From: Bog-756 sp043784065
GTDB lineage: Bacteria; Actinomycetota; Acidimicrobiia; Acidimicrobiales; RAAP-2
Direction: 5' to 3'
Assembly (NCBI GenBank): GCA_043784065.1
Contig: JAYVYR010000158.1
Coordinates: 1-23,868 of the forward strand
Length of the DNA stretch: 23,868 bases
Shown: positions 1 to 8,318 of the stretch, in pieces
How positions within the stretch are numbered: the first letter of the stretch is position 1
Layout: each line of letters begins with the position of its first letter
The notes under the pieces: model-generated
What the model was told of the DNA's origin: nothing
Database searches by the model: none
The model's input: the letters and a program-made list of their open reading frames with translations, nothing else
Made by a program: the position numbers and the translations under genes

Positions 1-1631
1 GGGCGTTCGTGAGCCTCGAGGCGCTTGGCGATCAGTTCGCGTCGCTCCTGAAGGTCGCGGAAAGTGATGGCGTCGGTCTCGTCGGTGAAGCCCATGGCAG
101 CGCGGTAGCCGTCTAGGTCGATGGTGTCGGTCGTCACCTCGAAGCCGACCTCGCGGGCGATGCGGTCGCCATGGCGCTCGGTGAAATACGTCACGATCGC
201 CACGATTTCGCCCAGGATGTCGACATCGGGGGCCATGGTCGCCATGGCACCGTTGAGAAACAGCATGTTCTTCACGAAGAGCATCAGCTCTTTCGGGAGT
301 TTCGCTCCGTAGCCCAGCAGCGCCTTGGTCACCTCGCGTAACTCAGCCATCATCTCGTCGGCCGTCAACGTCGTGGGGTCGATGGGTGGTCGGTCGAGAT
401 TGAGGTCTCGGATGACGGCGTCGATGTCCGAATCGGCCGGCAGCGCTCCGAGGTCGCGCAGTGCCTCGACCTGGACAGCCACATTGTTGGTGCTGGCCCC
501 CATCTGTAGGCGCAGAAAGGCCTGTCGTTTACGCTCGTCGAGCCGGGCGGTGATGCCGAAGTCGAGCAGGGCCACGGTTCCATCGGACTGGACCATCATG
601 TTTCCCCCGTGTAGGTCGCCGTGGAAGACGCCGTAGAGCAGGGCGCCTTCCAGGAAGGCGATCAGACTGGACCGCAGCACAGCCGCAGTGTCGATGCCCG
701 CCGCCCGCATTCCTTCGGCATCGCTCCAAGGAAATCCGTGGAGATGCTCCATAACCAACACCCGACGGGTGACCAGCTCGGGGTGGGGCCGGGGTACGAC
801 CACCATCCGTTGGTCTGTCCCGGCTAAGACCTCGGCGATATCGAGCATGTTTTGAGCCTCAAGTCGGAAGTCGAGCTCCTCGACGATGGTCTCGGCGAAC
901 AGCTCGACGAGGGCTGGCGGATTGGTAAGGGCGGTTACCGGAATCCGACCTACCAGGAACGGGGCGATCCAGGCCATGGCGGCAATGTCGAGGCGGACCA
1001 GCCGGGCCACCCGACTGCGCTGGACTTTCACGACCACCCGCTCGCCGGTACGAAGGGTGGCAGCGTGAACCTGCGCAATGGATGCCGATGCGATCGGGGT
1101 GCTGTCGAAAGAAGTGAAGACATCGGCAAGCGGGCGTCCGAGGTCAGCCTCGACGGTGCGCCGAACGATCGAGAACGGCTCGGCTGGGACCCGGTCGCGG
1201 AGGAGCCGGAACTCGGAGACAAGTTCTTCGGGAAAGATGCCCTCACCGGACGAGATGATCTGCCCGAGCTTGATGTAGGTCGGCCCCAAATGTTCGAAGG
1301 CGGGGCGTAGTCGTTTGGACAACCCGGCGCGCGACCCATCAGTGCCCCGCTCCTTCGCCCCCCACAGCACGAGCGGGATGCCGAGGCGGTAGGCGACGGA
1401 CAGGACACGTCCGACCGAGGGGAGGTGTTGGGAGTGGACGAGAGTGCGGGCTAGTTCGGCGGCCTGGCGGCGTAAGGCGTCTACGCCGGGCTCGCCCCCG
1501 GTGCCCAGCCGCCAGGGCATGGCGGCCGGGTCCACGATCCAAGGAGCGTCAGGCGTGAAGGCGCCGATGGCCAGGTCGGCCGGCCTGTCGGAGTTGATGG
1601 CATCGTCGAGCGAGGGTGCGGAGTCGATCAT
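1..1631 (-). CDS. ABC1/UbiB (AarF-type) atypical protein kinase, C-terminus cut by window edge
   Basis: The visible 543 residues show the full ABC1/ADCK/UbiB kinase signature. A KxGQ-type motif (YIKLGQ) lies at 119-124, the Ala-rich loop ASASIAQVH at 181-189, a conserved Lys at 202 (VVKVQ), EELDFRLEAQ near 251-260, HGDLHGGN at 337-344 and DFG at 357-359. UbiB-family proteins bind ATP and support isoprenoid quinone synthesis or lipid handling in bacteria. The exact role in a menaquinone-using actinobacterium is not established. ATG 1631 is well placed, with GGAG six bases upstream and an in-frame TAG five codons before it. Upstream on the same strand is fabF, 101 bases away, so it may be the last gene of that operon or have its own promoter. 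Family length is about 500-560 residues, so little is probably missing. The family call is firm; the substrate is unknown. Confidence 0.92.
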   Translation of the reverse strand, partial: MIDSAPSLDDAINSDRPADLAIGAFTPDAPWIVDPAAMPWRLGTGGEPGVDALRRQAAELARTLVHSQHLPSVGRVLSVAYRLGIPLVLWGAKERGTDGSRAGLSKRLRPAFEHLGPTYIKLGQIISSGEGIFPEELVSEFRLLRDRVPAEPFSIVRRTVEADLGRPLADVFTSFDSTPIASASIAQVHAATLRTGERVVVKVQRSRVARLVRLDIAAMAWIAPFLVGRIPVTALTNPPALVELFAETIVEELDFRLEAQNMLDIAEVLAGTDQRMVVVPRPHPELVTRRVLVMEHLHGFPWSDAEGMRAAGIDTAAVLRSSLIAFLEGALLYGVFHGDLHGGNMMVQSDGTVALLDFGITARLDERKRQAFLRLQMGASTNNVAVQVEALRDLGALPADSDIDAVIRDLNLDRPPIDPTTLTADEMMAELREVTKALLGYGAKLPKELMLFVKNMLFLNGAMATMAPDVDILGEIVAIVTYFTERHGDRIAREVGFEVTTDTIDLDGYRAAMGFTDETDAITFRDLQERRELIAKRLEAHER

Positions 1632-1732
1632 GGGATCTCCACGCTAGGGCACCTCAGACCCACTCCAGCCAGCGCGGGGCGGCGCACCAGTCGGAATGCC
1701 CGTACCCCGGCTGAGCGGTCGGCACTACCGGA

Positions 1733-2929
1733 TCAGGCTGGGATGATGACCAGGCAGCCGTTGTGGCCGCCGAACCCGAACGAATTGGAAAGGATCGGCC
1801 CTGGCTCCCATGCCCGTGCCCTGTGGGCCACCACGTCGAGTTGGATGCCGGGGTCCGGCTCCTCGAAGCCAACTGTCGGTGGGATACTTGCGTGAGCGAT
1901 GGTGAGCACTGAGGCCACCGCCTCGATGGCGCCGCTGGCGCCGAGCCCGTGGCCGGTCGCTCCTTTTATGGAGGTGACGGGCGGCGCGTCATTGCCGAAC
2001 ACCTTACCAATGGCATCCGATTCGGCCTGGTCGTTGAGTGGCGTCGAGGTCCCGTGCGCGTTGATGTGAGCGACCTGAGATGCCTCGATGCCGGCATCGT
2101 CCATGGCCAATTGGATGCAGGCAGCAGCACCGGATCCACCCGGGGTGGGAGCGGTGATGTGGTGGGCATCGGACGTGCTGGCCGCCCCGGCGAGTTCGCC
2201 GTAGATCCGGGCACCGCGGGCAACAGCACGGTCCCATTCCTCGAGCACGAGTGCACCGGCACCCTCAGTCATCACGAAACCGTCGCGGCGGACATCGAAC
2301 GGCATCGACCGCCCCGAAGTCGACAGGGCGGTCATGTTGGCGAATGCGGCCGTGCCGACGATCGTCATGCCCGCCTCCGCTGCTCCGCCGATGGCTATGT
2401 CGCACCGCCCAGAGGCCACCAACCGAGCGGCGTGGCCGATTGAGTGGGCCCCGGCCGCACAGGCGGTGATCACGGTCTCCGATGGGCCGTGCCAGCCGAT
2501 TCGCATCGACACTGCCGCAGCACCGGCATTGGACATCATCATCGGCACCAGGCGCGGTGAGATTCGGCGCGCGCCTTTTTCGGCGTAGACGAGGATCTGG
2601 GTTTCGAGTGTCTGCAGGCCGCCTACGCCTGTGCCCATGATGACCCCGGATCTGCCCGGGTCGGCATCGAGGTCGCCGGCGTCGGCAAGTGCCATGTCGG
2701 CTGCCGCCACACTGAACTGGGCGAACCGGTCGAGATGACGGGCTTCCTTGATGGAAAACCACCGGTCGGCGTCGAATCCTTGGACCCGACGTTCACCCTC
2801 GGGCGCAGGACCGTGGAGGCCCGACCAGAATGCTTCGAGTCCCGAGCCGACCGACGAGATGGCGGCTATGCCGGTGATGGCCACCCGCCGGCCGCCGATT
2901 GACCCGTCGGGACCGACGCCCAACAGCAT
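1733..2929 (-). CDS. fabF: Beta-ketoacyl-[acyl-carrier-protein] synthase II (KAS II)
   Basis: This is the condensing enzyme of type II fatty-acid elongation, joining malonyl-ACP to acyl-ACP in the cytosol. Its 398 residues are close to the family's roughly 410. The Cys-His-His thiolase-fold triad is visible: Cys157 in TACAAG, His292 in NAHGTSTPLND, and Lys322/His327 in KGATGHG. The C-terminal glycine loop NSFGFGGHN is at 382-390; its His is also familiar from actinobacterial KAS enzymes such as KasA. The ATG shares its first base with the acpP stop (TGATG), which points to translational coupling. The first 14 residues precede the usual family start and are not informative. FabF was chosen over KAS III because of the Cys-His-His set and the length. 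It sits directly after acpP, as in many fab operons. Confidence 0.95.
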   Translation of the reverse strand: MLLGVGPDGSIGGRRVAITGIAAISSVGSGLEAFWSGLHGPAPEGERRVQGFDADRWFSIKEARHLDRFAQFSVAAADMALADAGDLDADPGRSGVIMGTGVGGLQTLETQILVYAEKGARRISPRLVPMMMSNAGAAAVSMRIGWHGPSETVITACAAGAHSIGHAARLVASGRCDIAIGGAAEAGMTIVGTAAFANMTALSTSGRSMPFDVRRDGFVMTEGAGALVLEEWDRAVARGARIYGELAGAASTSDAHHITAPTPGGSGAAACIQLAMDDAGIEASQVAHINAHGTSTPLNDQAESDAIGKVFGNDAPPVTSIKGATGHGLGASGAIEAVASVLTIAHASIPPTVGFEEPDPGIQLDVVAHRARAWEPGPILSNSFGFGGHNGCLVIIPA

Positions 2930-3168
2930 CAGATCTTGGCAGCGATCAGGTCGTAGGCCTGGCCAATGGTCTCGATGCCTTCGAGCTCGGTCTCGTCTAC
3001 CGAGACGTCGAACGTCTCCTCCAATGCCATCACGAGTTCGACCAGGTCCAGGCTGTCAGCATCGAGGTCCTCAGCGAACCGGGCCTCCTTGGTGATCTTG
3101 TCTTCGGGGACCTGAAGTACCTCCACGGCGCATCCCTTGAACTTCTCGAACATCTCGTCGTTGCTCAC
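2929..3168 (-). CDS. acpP: Acyl carrier protein
   Basis: This 79-residue acidic protein has the ACP attachment motif DADSLDLVEL. Ser39 is the expected 4'-phosphopantetheine site. The protein carries the growing acyl chain between FabD, FabG and FabF. A GTG start is preferred over the ATG five codons later because AAGGAG lies five bases upstream of the GTG. The gene is 77 bases downstream of fabG and overlaps fabF by one base. Length and acidity are typical of the family. Nothing is unusual apart from the GTG start. Confidence 0.96.
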   Translation of the reverse strand: MSNDEMFEKFKGCAVEVLQVPEDKITKEARFAEDLDADSLDLVELVMALEETFDVSVDETELEGIETIGQAYDLIAAKI

Positions 3169-3245
3169 TACGTCTCCTTGGTCTGTTCCCGTTGGTGTGC
3201 GATCTTGTTGCCCATCGGCTGCCTGGATGTTGCCCGGATCTATAG

Positions 3246-4019
3246 TCAGAGGCCCATTGCCAGCCCGCCATCGACCGGCAGGACGGCACCGGTCATGTAT
3301 CCGGCTCCGTCTGATGCGACGAATCCGATAACACTGGCGATCTCTTCGGGCCGGGCCACCCGTCCCAACGGGACCTGGGCGGCGAATTCAGCCCGCTTGG
3401 CTTCACCGAGTCCGGTCAGCATATGCGTTTCCACCAAGCCCGGGGCGACGACGTTCACCGTGATCGAACGGCTGGCCACCTCGCGGGCCAACGAGCGAGC
3501 CATGCCGACCAACCCGGCCTTCGAGGCGGCGTAGTTGGCCTGGCCAGCCGACCCGATGAATGCACCGACCGATGAGATCATGATGATCCGACCACGGCGT
3601 AAGCGGATCATTCTTGACAAGGACCGCTTGGTGACCCGGAAGACAGCGGTCAGATTGGTGTCGATGACTTCGGACCAGGCATCTTCGGTCATCCTCAGGG
3701 CCAGTGTGTCCCGGGTCACACCGGCGTTGGCCACCAGGACCTCGACTGGCCCCCAGGCTTGCTCGATGGCGGCGAAGGCCGCTTCGACCTGCTCGGGGAT
3801 CGTCATGTCGCACGTGAGCGAGAGGAAGCGGTCAGGTCCAGCGCCCGGGTGGCGATCCGGTGAGCCCGTCCGGGAGGTAATGGCTACACGGTCGCCGTTC
3901 GACAGGAACCATTCGGCACAGGCCAGTCCGATGCCCCGGGATCCCCCAGTCACCAGGACCACCCGGGCGCCGGTCTGCTCCTTTCCCACGGCGCTGTCGT
4001 CGATCACTCGGGCCTTCAC
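3246..4019 (-). CDS. fabG: 3-oxoacyl-[acyl-carrier-protein] reductase (short-chain dehydrogenase)
   Basis: This NADPH-dependent reductase takes beta-ketoacyl-ACP to beta-hydroxyacyl-ACP. It is a classical SDR with the nucleotide motif TGGSRGIG near residues 24-31 and NAG near 98-100. The catalytic Ser150, Tyr163 and Lys167 show the usual 13 and 4 residue spacings (SSVGAF, then YAASK). The open frame continues upstream to 4163, but that part overlaps the end of fabD. I chose GTG 4019 (257 residues) because AAGGA lies nine bases before it; a later GTG at 3989 would give a more standard FabG N-terminus and is the main alternative. Its place between fabD and acpP supports FabG over a generic SDR. 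Confidence 0.92.
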   Translation of the reverse strand: MKARVIDDSAVGKEQTGARVVLVTGGSRGIGLACAEWFLSNGDRVAITSRTGSPDRHPGAGPDRFLSLTCDMTIPEQVEAAFAAIEQAWGPVEVLVANAGVTRDTLALRMTEDAWSEVIDTNLTAVFRVTKRSLSRMIRLRRGRIIMISSVGAFIGSAGQANYAASKAGLVGMARSLAREVASRSITVNVVAPGLVETHMLTGLGEAKRAEFAAQVPLGRVARPEEIASVIGFVASDGAGYMTGAVLPVDGGLAMGL

Positions 4020-4068
4020 AGTCCCCGGTCCTTCAGTCGGGATTGGGGTTTCAGGCGGATTCGTCTGG

Positions 4069-5325
4069 TCATGCACTGCTGTCCCGAGTGCGGAGCCAGG
4101 CCACGGGCTGTCCTTCGACAACTCGCTCACCCCGCACGGCCAGCCATCGCACCAGAATCCCATCGAACGGAGTGCGGACTTCGGTCAACCCCACAGTGCC
4201 GACCACGTCACCGACGGCCAAAAGCGAACCCGGTTCGGCGCCTTGGCCGCTACCAGGGGCGGCAGAAGCCTCGGCCAGAGCAGTGCTTTCCAGAGGGGCG
4301 AGGTGGAGGGCGGGCTCAAAAACCCCAGGCGTCGGACTGACCACCACCCGCTCGGACGTGTAGAGGTGCTCACCCTGACCATCAGGTCCCGAGGCGCTCC
4401 ACTCGTCATTGCCCGACACGTGGTCCATCAACTTGTCGAGGTCACCTGGAACGGCCACGGGTACGCCGCGCATGTCTGGAGTGGCTCGACGGACCATGCC
4501 GGAAAGCACTCCTCCGGGTCCGAGTTCGATGGCCAACGTGGATCCCCTTCCGCTCAGTACTTCGAGAGAGTGACGCCAGCGCACCGGGCTGCACAGCTGA
4601 GCCGACAGTAGACCCGGCCATTCGCCGGCGTCGGTATGCACGCGCGAGTCGACATTGGCCACCACCGGCACTTCGGGTGCATGGAATCTGACGGCATCGA
4701 GCCGCTGGCGCAGCCGCGCACGGGCCGGGAGCATCATCGGTGTATGAAAGGCCCCGGATACCGGAATGGGCAGGACCTTCCGCGCTCCAAGTTCCTTGGC
4801 GTGGCCGACGGCGAGGGCAATGCCTTCTTCGGTTCCCGCGATCACGACCTGGCCCGGCGCATTGTAGTTGGCCACCCAGACGTCGGACTCGGCCCGTTGG
4901 CAGGCGGCCTCGGCGTCGTCGTCGGCGATTCCGATGAGGGCGGCCATCGTTCCCGGCCGTGCGTCGGCCGCCTCCTGCATCGCATCGCCCCGCTCGATGA
5001 CCAGCGAGGTGCCGTCTGCCAAGGAGAGGGCACCGGAGGCAACCAATGCGGTGTACTCACCGAGGCTGTGGCCAGCGCATGCGGCGGGAGTGAGGCCGAG
5101 GCGCTCGACAGCGTCGAGCACCACCAGGCTCATCACGAATGTGGCCAGCTGAGCATTGGCCGTGCGGGTGAGCTCCTCCATCGGAGCGTCGAGGAGCAGT
5201 GCCGTCAGGTCCCGTCCGGCAATCTCGGAAGCCTCGCTGGCCACCTCCCAGGAGGGGTGGTCCACCCAGGCACGTCCCATGCCGGACCGTTGGGACCCCT
5301 GTCCCGGAAAGGTAAAGGCCAACAC
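4069..5325 (-). CDS. fabD: Malonyl-CoA:ACP transacylase with C-terminal biotinyl/lipoyl-like extension
   Basis: FabD loads malonyl groups onto ACP. The acyltransferase domain covers roughly residues 3-300: FPGQGSQ near the start, nucleophile Ser87 in GHSLGEY, Arg112 in IERGDAM and His194 in GAFHTP. FabD proteins usually end at about 310 residues, but this one has 418. Residues 325-339 (SERVVVSPTPGVFEP) and 365-413 (AVGDVVGTVGLTEV, TPFDGILVRWLAV, GERVVEGQPVAWLR) resemble the two halves of a biotinyl/lipoyl barrel. The hairpin that would carry the modified Lys reads TVGLTEV, and no Lys occurs anywhere after residue 298. GTG 5325 was chosen because AGGAG sits eight bases upstream; the frame is open to 5388. 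It is the first gene of the fab cluster, 49 bases before fabG. The FabD call is firm; the extension fold is an inference. Confidence 0.93.
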   Translation of the reverse strand: MLAFTFPGQGSQRSGMGRAWVDHPSWEVASEASEIAGRDLTALLLDAPMEELTRTANAQLATFVMSLVVLDAVERLGLTPAACAGHSLGEYTALVASGALSLADGTSLVIERGDAMQEAADARPGTMAALIGIADDDAEAACQRAESDVWVANYNAPGQVVIAGTEEGIALAVGHAKELGARKVLPIPVSGAFHTPMMLPARARLRQRLDAVRFHAPEVPVVANVDSRVHTDAGEWPGLLSAQLCSPVRWRHSLEVLSGRGSTLAIELGPGGVLSGMVRRATPDMRGVPVAVPGDLDKLMDHVSGNDEWSASGPDGQGEHLYTSERVVVSPTPGVFEPALHLAPLESTALAEASAAPGSGQGAEPGSLLAVGDVVGTVGLTEVRTPFDGILVRWLAVRGERVVEGQPVAWLRTRDSSA

Positions 5326-5719
5326 CCACAAAGCTCCTCTCGACTCGGGCCAGTCGCCAAGACGACCGTCGACGGCCCAGTGTGGCACGGCGGTGACAGG
5401 AATCGGTGGTTACCGGGCAGTAGGTGTGTGACCCGTTGCCGGCCGGAGATGCGGCAGTTGGCCGTCTGCGAATGAAGAATGGTGACGGGGACCGATAGTG
5501 ACCCCGATGCAGCCGATCCGCTCGACTCCGTCAGCGATCCGGCTCTGCCAGGGACGGTCGGGATGCCACCCGCCCGTTTCATGGCAGGCGTCACTCGCCA
5601 CGATCGGACCGGCGCTGATCATCCTGCTAGCGGCACTTGCCGTGATAGCCCCTCCGCTCCAGAAGTCCCGTCCATTGCCGGGCGACAATTGGAGTGAACC
5701 CATGCGGTCCTGGCAATGT
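5326..5719. other. Intergenic stretch upstream of fabD, no convincing gene
   Basis: These 394 bases separate fabD from the upstream membrane protein gene, both on the minus strand. Open frames exist on both strands, but none shows a ribosome-binding site, family resemblance or gene-like composition. The promoter of the fab cluster should lie here, but I could not pick a clear -35/-10 pair. An imperfect inverted repeat (AGCCGATC at 5511-5518 against GATCCGGCT at 5536-5544) may be chance or part of a terminator. Confidence 0.5.
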
Positions 5720-6544
5720 TCAACGACGACGTTCGAGATCGTCTTCGAGTTTCTTCGACCACAAGTGGTAGTAGAGCTCGGCGAGTGCCAAACCGAAGCC
5801 CCAAGTGACGCATCCCCAGACCAGGAGCGTGAGACTGTAAGCCCACACATGGTGTCGAGCGTGGTGGAATAACAGGTCGGCCACCGCCAACTCGGGCACG
5901 TGCCACGTCTTCAGGAGAGCGTAATAGACGGCATACGGGGTGCCGATGCACACCACGAACCGGACCCAGCTGGACGGGGTCTCCCATCGTCCACGGAATC
6001 CGAGCGGCCGAAACGGGAGGACCACCGAAAGAAGAGATCCGAAGCCGAGCCAGACAGTGATGTCAGCCAGATCCCTGATGAGGGCAATTGCTATGGAGTC
6101 GGGAGGGTGGGCGACAACCAGTCGGAGGAACGTTGACAGCAGGAGGATCGGCGGGGTCAGGACCACGAAGACCGATAGATTCTTCAGGAACAGCACCCGC
6201 CAGGCCGTGTCACCGGATCGGAACGATGCCGCAGCCCTGTCGGAGTCGAAGCCGAGCTGATTGGTGTTCAGGGCACTGGCCAGCACCCAACCGGCAATCG
6301 ACGTGGCGAACCCTCCCACTCGCACGTTGTCGCTGTGGGAGTTCCACGCCATGGCGAAAACAATGGGTAGTCCGATGGCCAGATTGAGCACGATCTGGCC
6401 GATCCAACCGAGTCGCTTCGTAAACGTCCAGCGGATCTCGTCGACCACGTCGCGTACAAGTCCGAGCCGGGGCTCGAGTTCGGTACCTGAACTCACGACC
6501 GTCCCCGGGGGTACGTGGTCCAAGCGCGGGCCGATCAACGACAT
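5720..6544 (-). CDS. Six-helix integral membrane protein of unknown function
   Basis: I do not recognise this 274-residue protein with confidence. About six hydrophobic helices can be seen, near residues 47-67, 77-93, 122-144, 160-178, 193-211 and 234-259. Between the second and third is a soluble segment with NQLGFDSDRAAA and a basic stretch before LFLKNL. This arrangement faintly recalls ABC-2-type export permeases, where a large loop is followed by a short KNL-like helix start, but that is impression only. The tail SKKLEDDLERRR is charged and probably cytoplasmic. ATG 6544 has GAGGA a few bases upstream. It lies between tRNA-Leu and the fab cluster on the same strand, and no ATPase partner gene is adjacent. 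Confidence 0.75.
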   Translation of the reverse strand: MSLIGPRLDHVPPGTVVSSGTELEPRLGLVRDVVDEIRWTFTKRLGWIGQIVLNLAIGLPIVFAMAWNSHSDNVRVGGFATSIAGWVLASALNTNQLGFDSDRAAASFRSGDTAWRVLFLKNLSVFVVLTPPILLLSTFLRLVVAHPPDSIAIALIRDLADITVWLGFGSLLSVVLPFRPLGFRGRWETPSSWVRFVVCIGTPYAVYYALLKTWHVPELAVADLLFHHARHHVWAYSLTLLVWGCVTWGFGLALAELYYHLWSKKLEDDLERRR

Positions 6545-6676
6545 CTTTCCTCATCGGCAGATGGCCGGCGGAACTCGAGCACCTGCGCCCGGGTCGGCCA
6601 CGGCTCACGTTTCACCGATCCCATGAATCATCATGTTGTGCGCCGCGAGACATCACGATCTCGAGATATCTCAACG

Positions 6677-6759
6677 TGCCCGGGGCGGGATTCGAACCCG
6701 CACACCCTCTCGGATAGTGGATTTTGAGTCCACCGCGTCTGCCATTCCGCCACCCGGGC
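6677..6759 (-). tRNA. tRNA-Leu (anticodon CAA)
   Basis: The minus strand folds as a class II tRNA of 83 bases. It has a perfect 7-bp acceptor stem GCCCGGG/CCCGGGC with discriminator A. The anticodon stem GTGGA/TCCAC encloses the loop CTCAAAA, giving anticodon CAA at 6724-6726. The long variable arm has an ATCC/GGGT stem, and the T arm is GCGGG-TTCGAAT-CCCGC. The long variable arm and the CAA anticodon together give leucine (UUG codons). CCA is not encoded: the bases after the discriminator are CGT, so CCA must be added by a nucleotidyltransferase. Confidence 0.97.
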
Positions 6760-6848
6760 CTCTGTTCTGCGACGATGCTTGACGCTACCCCGAGGCTCGC
6801 GGGTCCGGATGCAGCGCGAACAAAATCCCGTGGGCAATTCCAATTTCG

Positions 6849-6878
6849 TTGGTGGTGAACGCCTCATCCACCTAAAAT
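6849..6878 (+). promoter_or_regulatory. Candidate sigma-70 promoter upstream of menC
   Basis: TTGGTG (6849-6854) and TAAAAT (6873-6878) are separated by 18 bases and stand out as AT-rich in a GC-rich gap. They would start transcription about 130 bases before the menC start codon. The element was picked by eye; no other pair in the 255-base gap is better. Confidence 0.35.
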
Positions 6879-7014
6879 CGAAGGTGTGGGATGGCATTGA
6901 CGACCAGGTCACCGCCGATGGATTCCTCGTTCCTGCCGTCCATCTGGTGAGGCTGACCGGCGGCTACCTGGCACAACGTCGGTCACTCGGAGCGAGCGAC
7001 CGTAGGCTCAGAGG

Positions 7015-8241
7015 ATGGGGTTGCAGTCCAACCGTCCAATCGATCAGCAGGTGCGGGCCTTCGGGTCGCTCGATGGATCCGTTGGGCTGCTCAGCGCAGA
7101 AGTTGTCGAGGTCCGGCTGCCGTTCCGGGTACCGGTGTCAACCGCCAAGGGCACCCATCGCTCACGACCGCTCGTCCTTATGGGCCTGGAGTGCGCACGT
7201 CCCGACGGGAGTGTGGTCACCGGGTGGGGCGAATGTGCCGCTCTGGACGACACCACCTATGACGATGAAGACGTGGATACTGTCTGGTCTGCGCTGACCG
7301 ACCAGCTTGTGCCTGCATTGATTGCACTCGTGGGTGACGGCGGCAAACTTCCGGCGCCCGGCGATCTCGAGAGGTACCGAGGTGCAGCCCGTCGACCGTT
7401 GGCCCACGCCACCCTCGAGATGGCGGTGGCGGACGTTCACCTGCGGGCAGGCGGTCACTCGTTCGCCGAACTCATCGGTGTCGAAAGCCAGATCATCGTG
7501 CCTGGTGCCGTCCTAGGGCTGCCGACCACCGCCGAACAGTTGGGATCGGACCTCGTTCGCCTGCACGACACCGGGTATGCACGGGTGAAGATCAAGATCG
7601 CTCCGGGTCTGGAGACGTTGGTGGATCGTGCGGTCCGGCCGCTCATCGGCTCCGGACTCATCGTGCAGCTCGATGCCAATGGTGCCTACGGGTCGGACGC
7701 CGCCGAGCGGCTGGGGGTCCTCGACGACCTGGGTCTCGCTTGCATCGAGCAGCCCCTCGGACGAAACGACCTCGAAGGCCATTGCCAACTGGCAGCCGCT
7801 CTCGTAACGCCGATCTGCCTGGACGAGAGCCTGGACTCGCCGGACAAGGTCGTCGAGGCGGTCAACGGAGGCGCCTGCTCGGTCGTGTGCGTCAAACCCG
7901 CCCGGCTCGGGGGCATCGGTGCTGCCCTCGAGGTGATTGCCTGGTGCGATGCGCAAGCGATCCCGTGGTGGATCGGCGGAATGTTCGAGTCCGGCTACGC
8001 CCGGGGGGTGAACCGGGCGCTGTCCGCCATTTCCGATCATTCACTACCGGGCGACCTGGCCCCGCCACAGGTGTACCTGGACGCCGATCTCGTGGAACCC
8101 GTGCCCGGCACCATCGATGCCAGATCGGGCCGCCTCGGCGTGCCTGTTCCGTCCGGGCCGGGGATGGGACCGGGTATCGATCTGGCCCTGGTCCAGCCCT
8201 GGATGGTCCGCCGCGTGGTGCAGGATGTTCGCGGCGCATGA
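7015..8241 (+). CDS. menC: o-Succinylbenzoate synthase / enolase-superfamily enzyme
   Basis: Enolase-superfamily protein of the muconate-lactonizing subgroup, 408 residues. The catalytic set is complete: KIK with Lys192 and Lys194, metal ligands Asp220 (QLDANGAY), Glu245 (CIEQPL) and Asp270 (CLDES), and Lys294 in CVKPARLGG. The late segment GGMFESGYARGVN (321-333) is typical of the MenC/N-succinylamino-acid racemase branch. MenC dehydrates SHCHC to o-succinylbenzoate in menaquinone synthesis. No other men gene is in the window, so racemase or dipeptide epimerase activity is a real alternative. ATG 7015 has only AGAGG touching it, a poor spacing. The first 25 residues are not family-like, so the true start could be later, for example GTG 7051. 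Transcribed alone or with the downstream small gene. Confidence 0.85.
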   Translation: MGLQSNRPIDQQVRAFGSLDGSVGLLSAEVVEVRLPFRVPVSTAKGTHRSRPLVLMGLECARPDGSVVTGWGECAALDDTTYDDEDVDTVWSALTDQLVPALIALVGDGGKLPAPGDLERYRGAARRPLAHATLEMAVADVHLRAGGHSFAELIGVESQIIVPGAVLGLPTTAEQLGSDLVRLHDTGYARVKIKIAPGLETLVDRAVRPLIGSGLIVQLDANGAYGSDAAERLGVLDDLGLACIEQPLGRNDLEGHCQLAAALVTPICLDESLDSPDKVVEAVNGGACSVVCVKPARLGGIGAALEVIAWCDAQAIPWWIGGMFESGYARGVNRALSAISDHSLPGDLAPPQVYLDADLVEPVPGTIDARSGRLGVPVPSGPGMGPGIDLALVQPWMVRRVVQDVRGA

Positions 8242-8282
8242 TCACTCCGGTCGATTTCTTTGGATTCCCCGAACTTTAAGTA

Positions 8283-8309
8283 GGAACCTGACCCCGGCGT
8301 GCGTACAAT
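8283..8309 (+). promoter_or_regulatory. Candidate promoter of the 97-residue protein gene
   Basis: TACAAT (8304-8309) is an almost perfect -10 box ending nine bases before ATG 8319. GGAACC (8283-8288) lies 15 bases upstream of it and resembles an ECF-sigma -35 more than TTGACA. The spacing to the ATG would give a very short leader or none, which agrees with the missing ribosome-binding site. Visual call only. Confidence 0.35.
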
Positions 8310-8318
8310 TGCTCTCCC

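Noticed and set aside
384..390. FabF glycine loop with His (FGFGGHN) instead of Thr; numbers are residue positions
   Set aside because: The same His occurs in known actinobacterial KAS enzymes such as KasA, so it is not unusual here.
5410..5850. A minus-strand 146-codon frame upstream of fabD
   Set aside because: It overlaps the membrane protein gene on the same strand in another frame and shows no recognisable motif.
5498..5872. A plus-strand 124-codon frame with a hydrophobic stretch (LATIGPALIILLAALAVIA)
   Set aside because: The stretch looks like a membrane helix, but the frame lacks a ribosome-binding site, overlaps the 3' end of the membrane protein gene by about 150 bases, and the rest is not protein-like.
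6779..7297. A plus-strand 172-codon frame overlapping the menC start
   Set aside because: It overlaps about 280 bases of menC in another frame, and its composition (many Ser, Arg, Trp) is that of a shifted frame.
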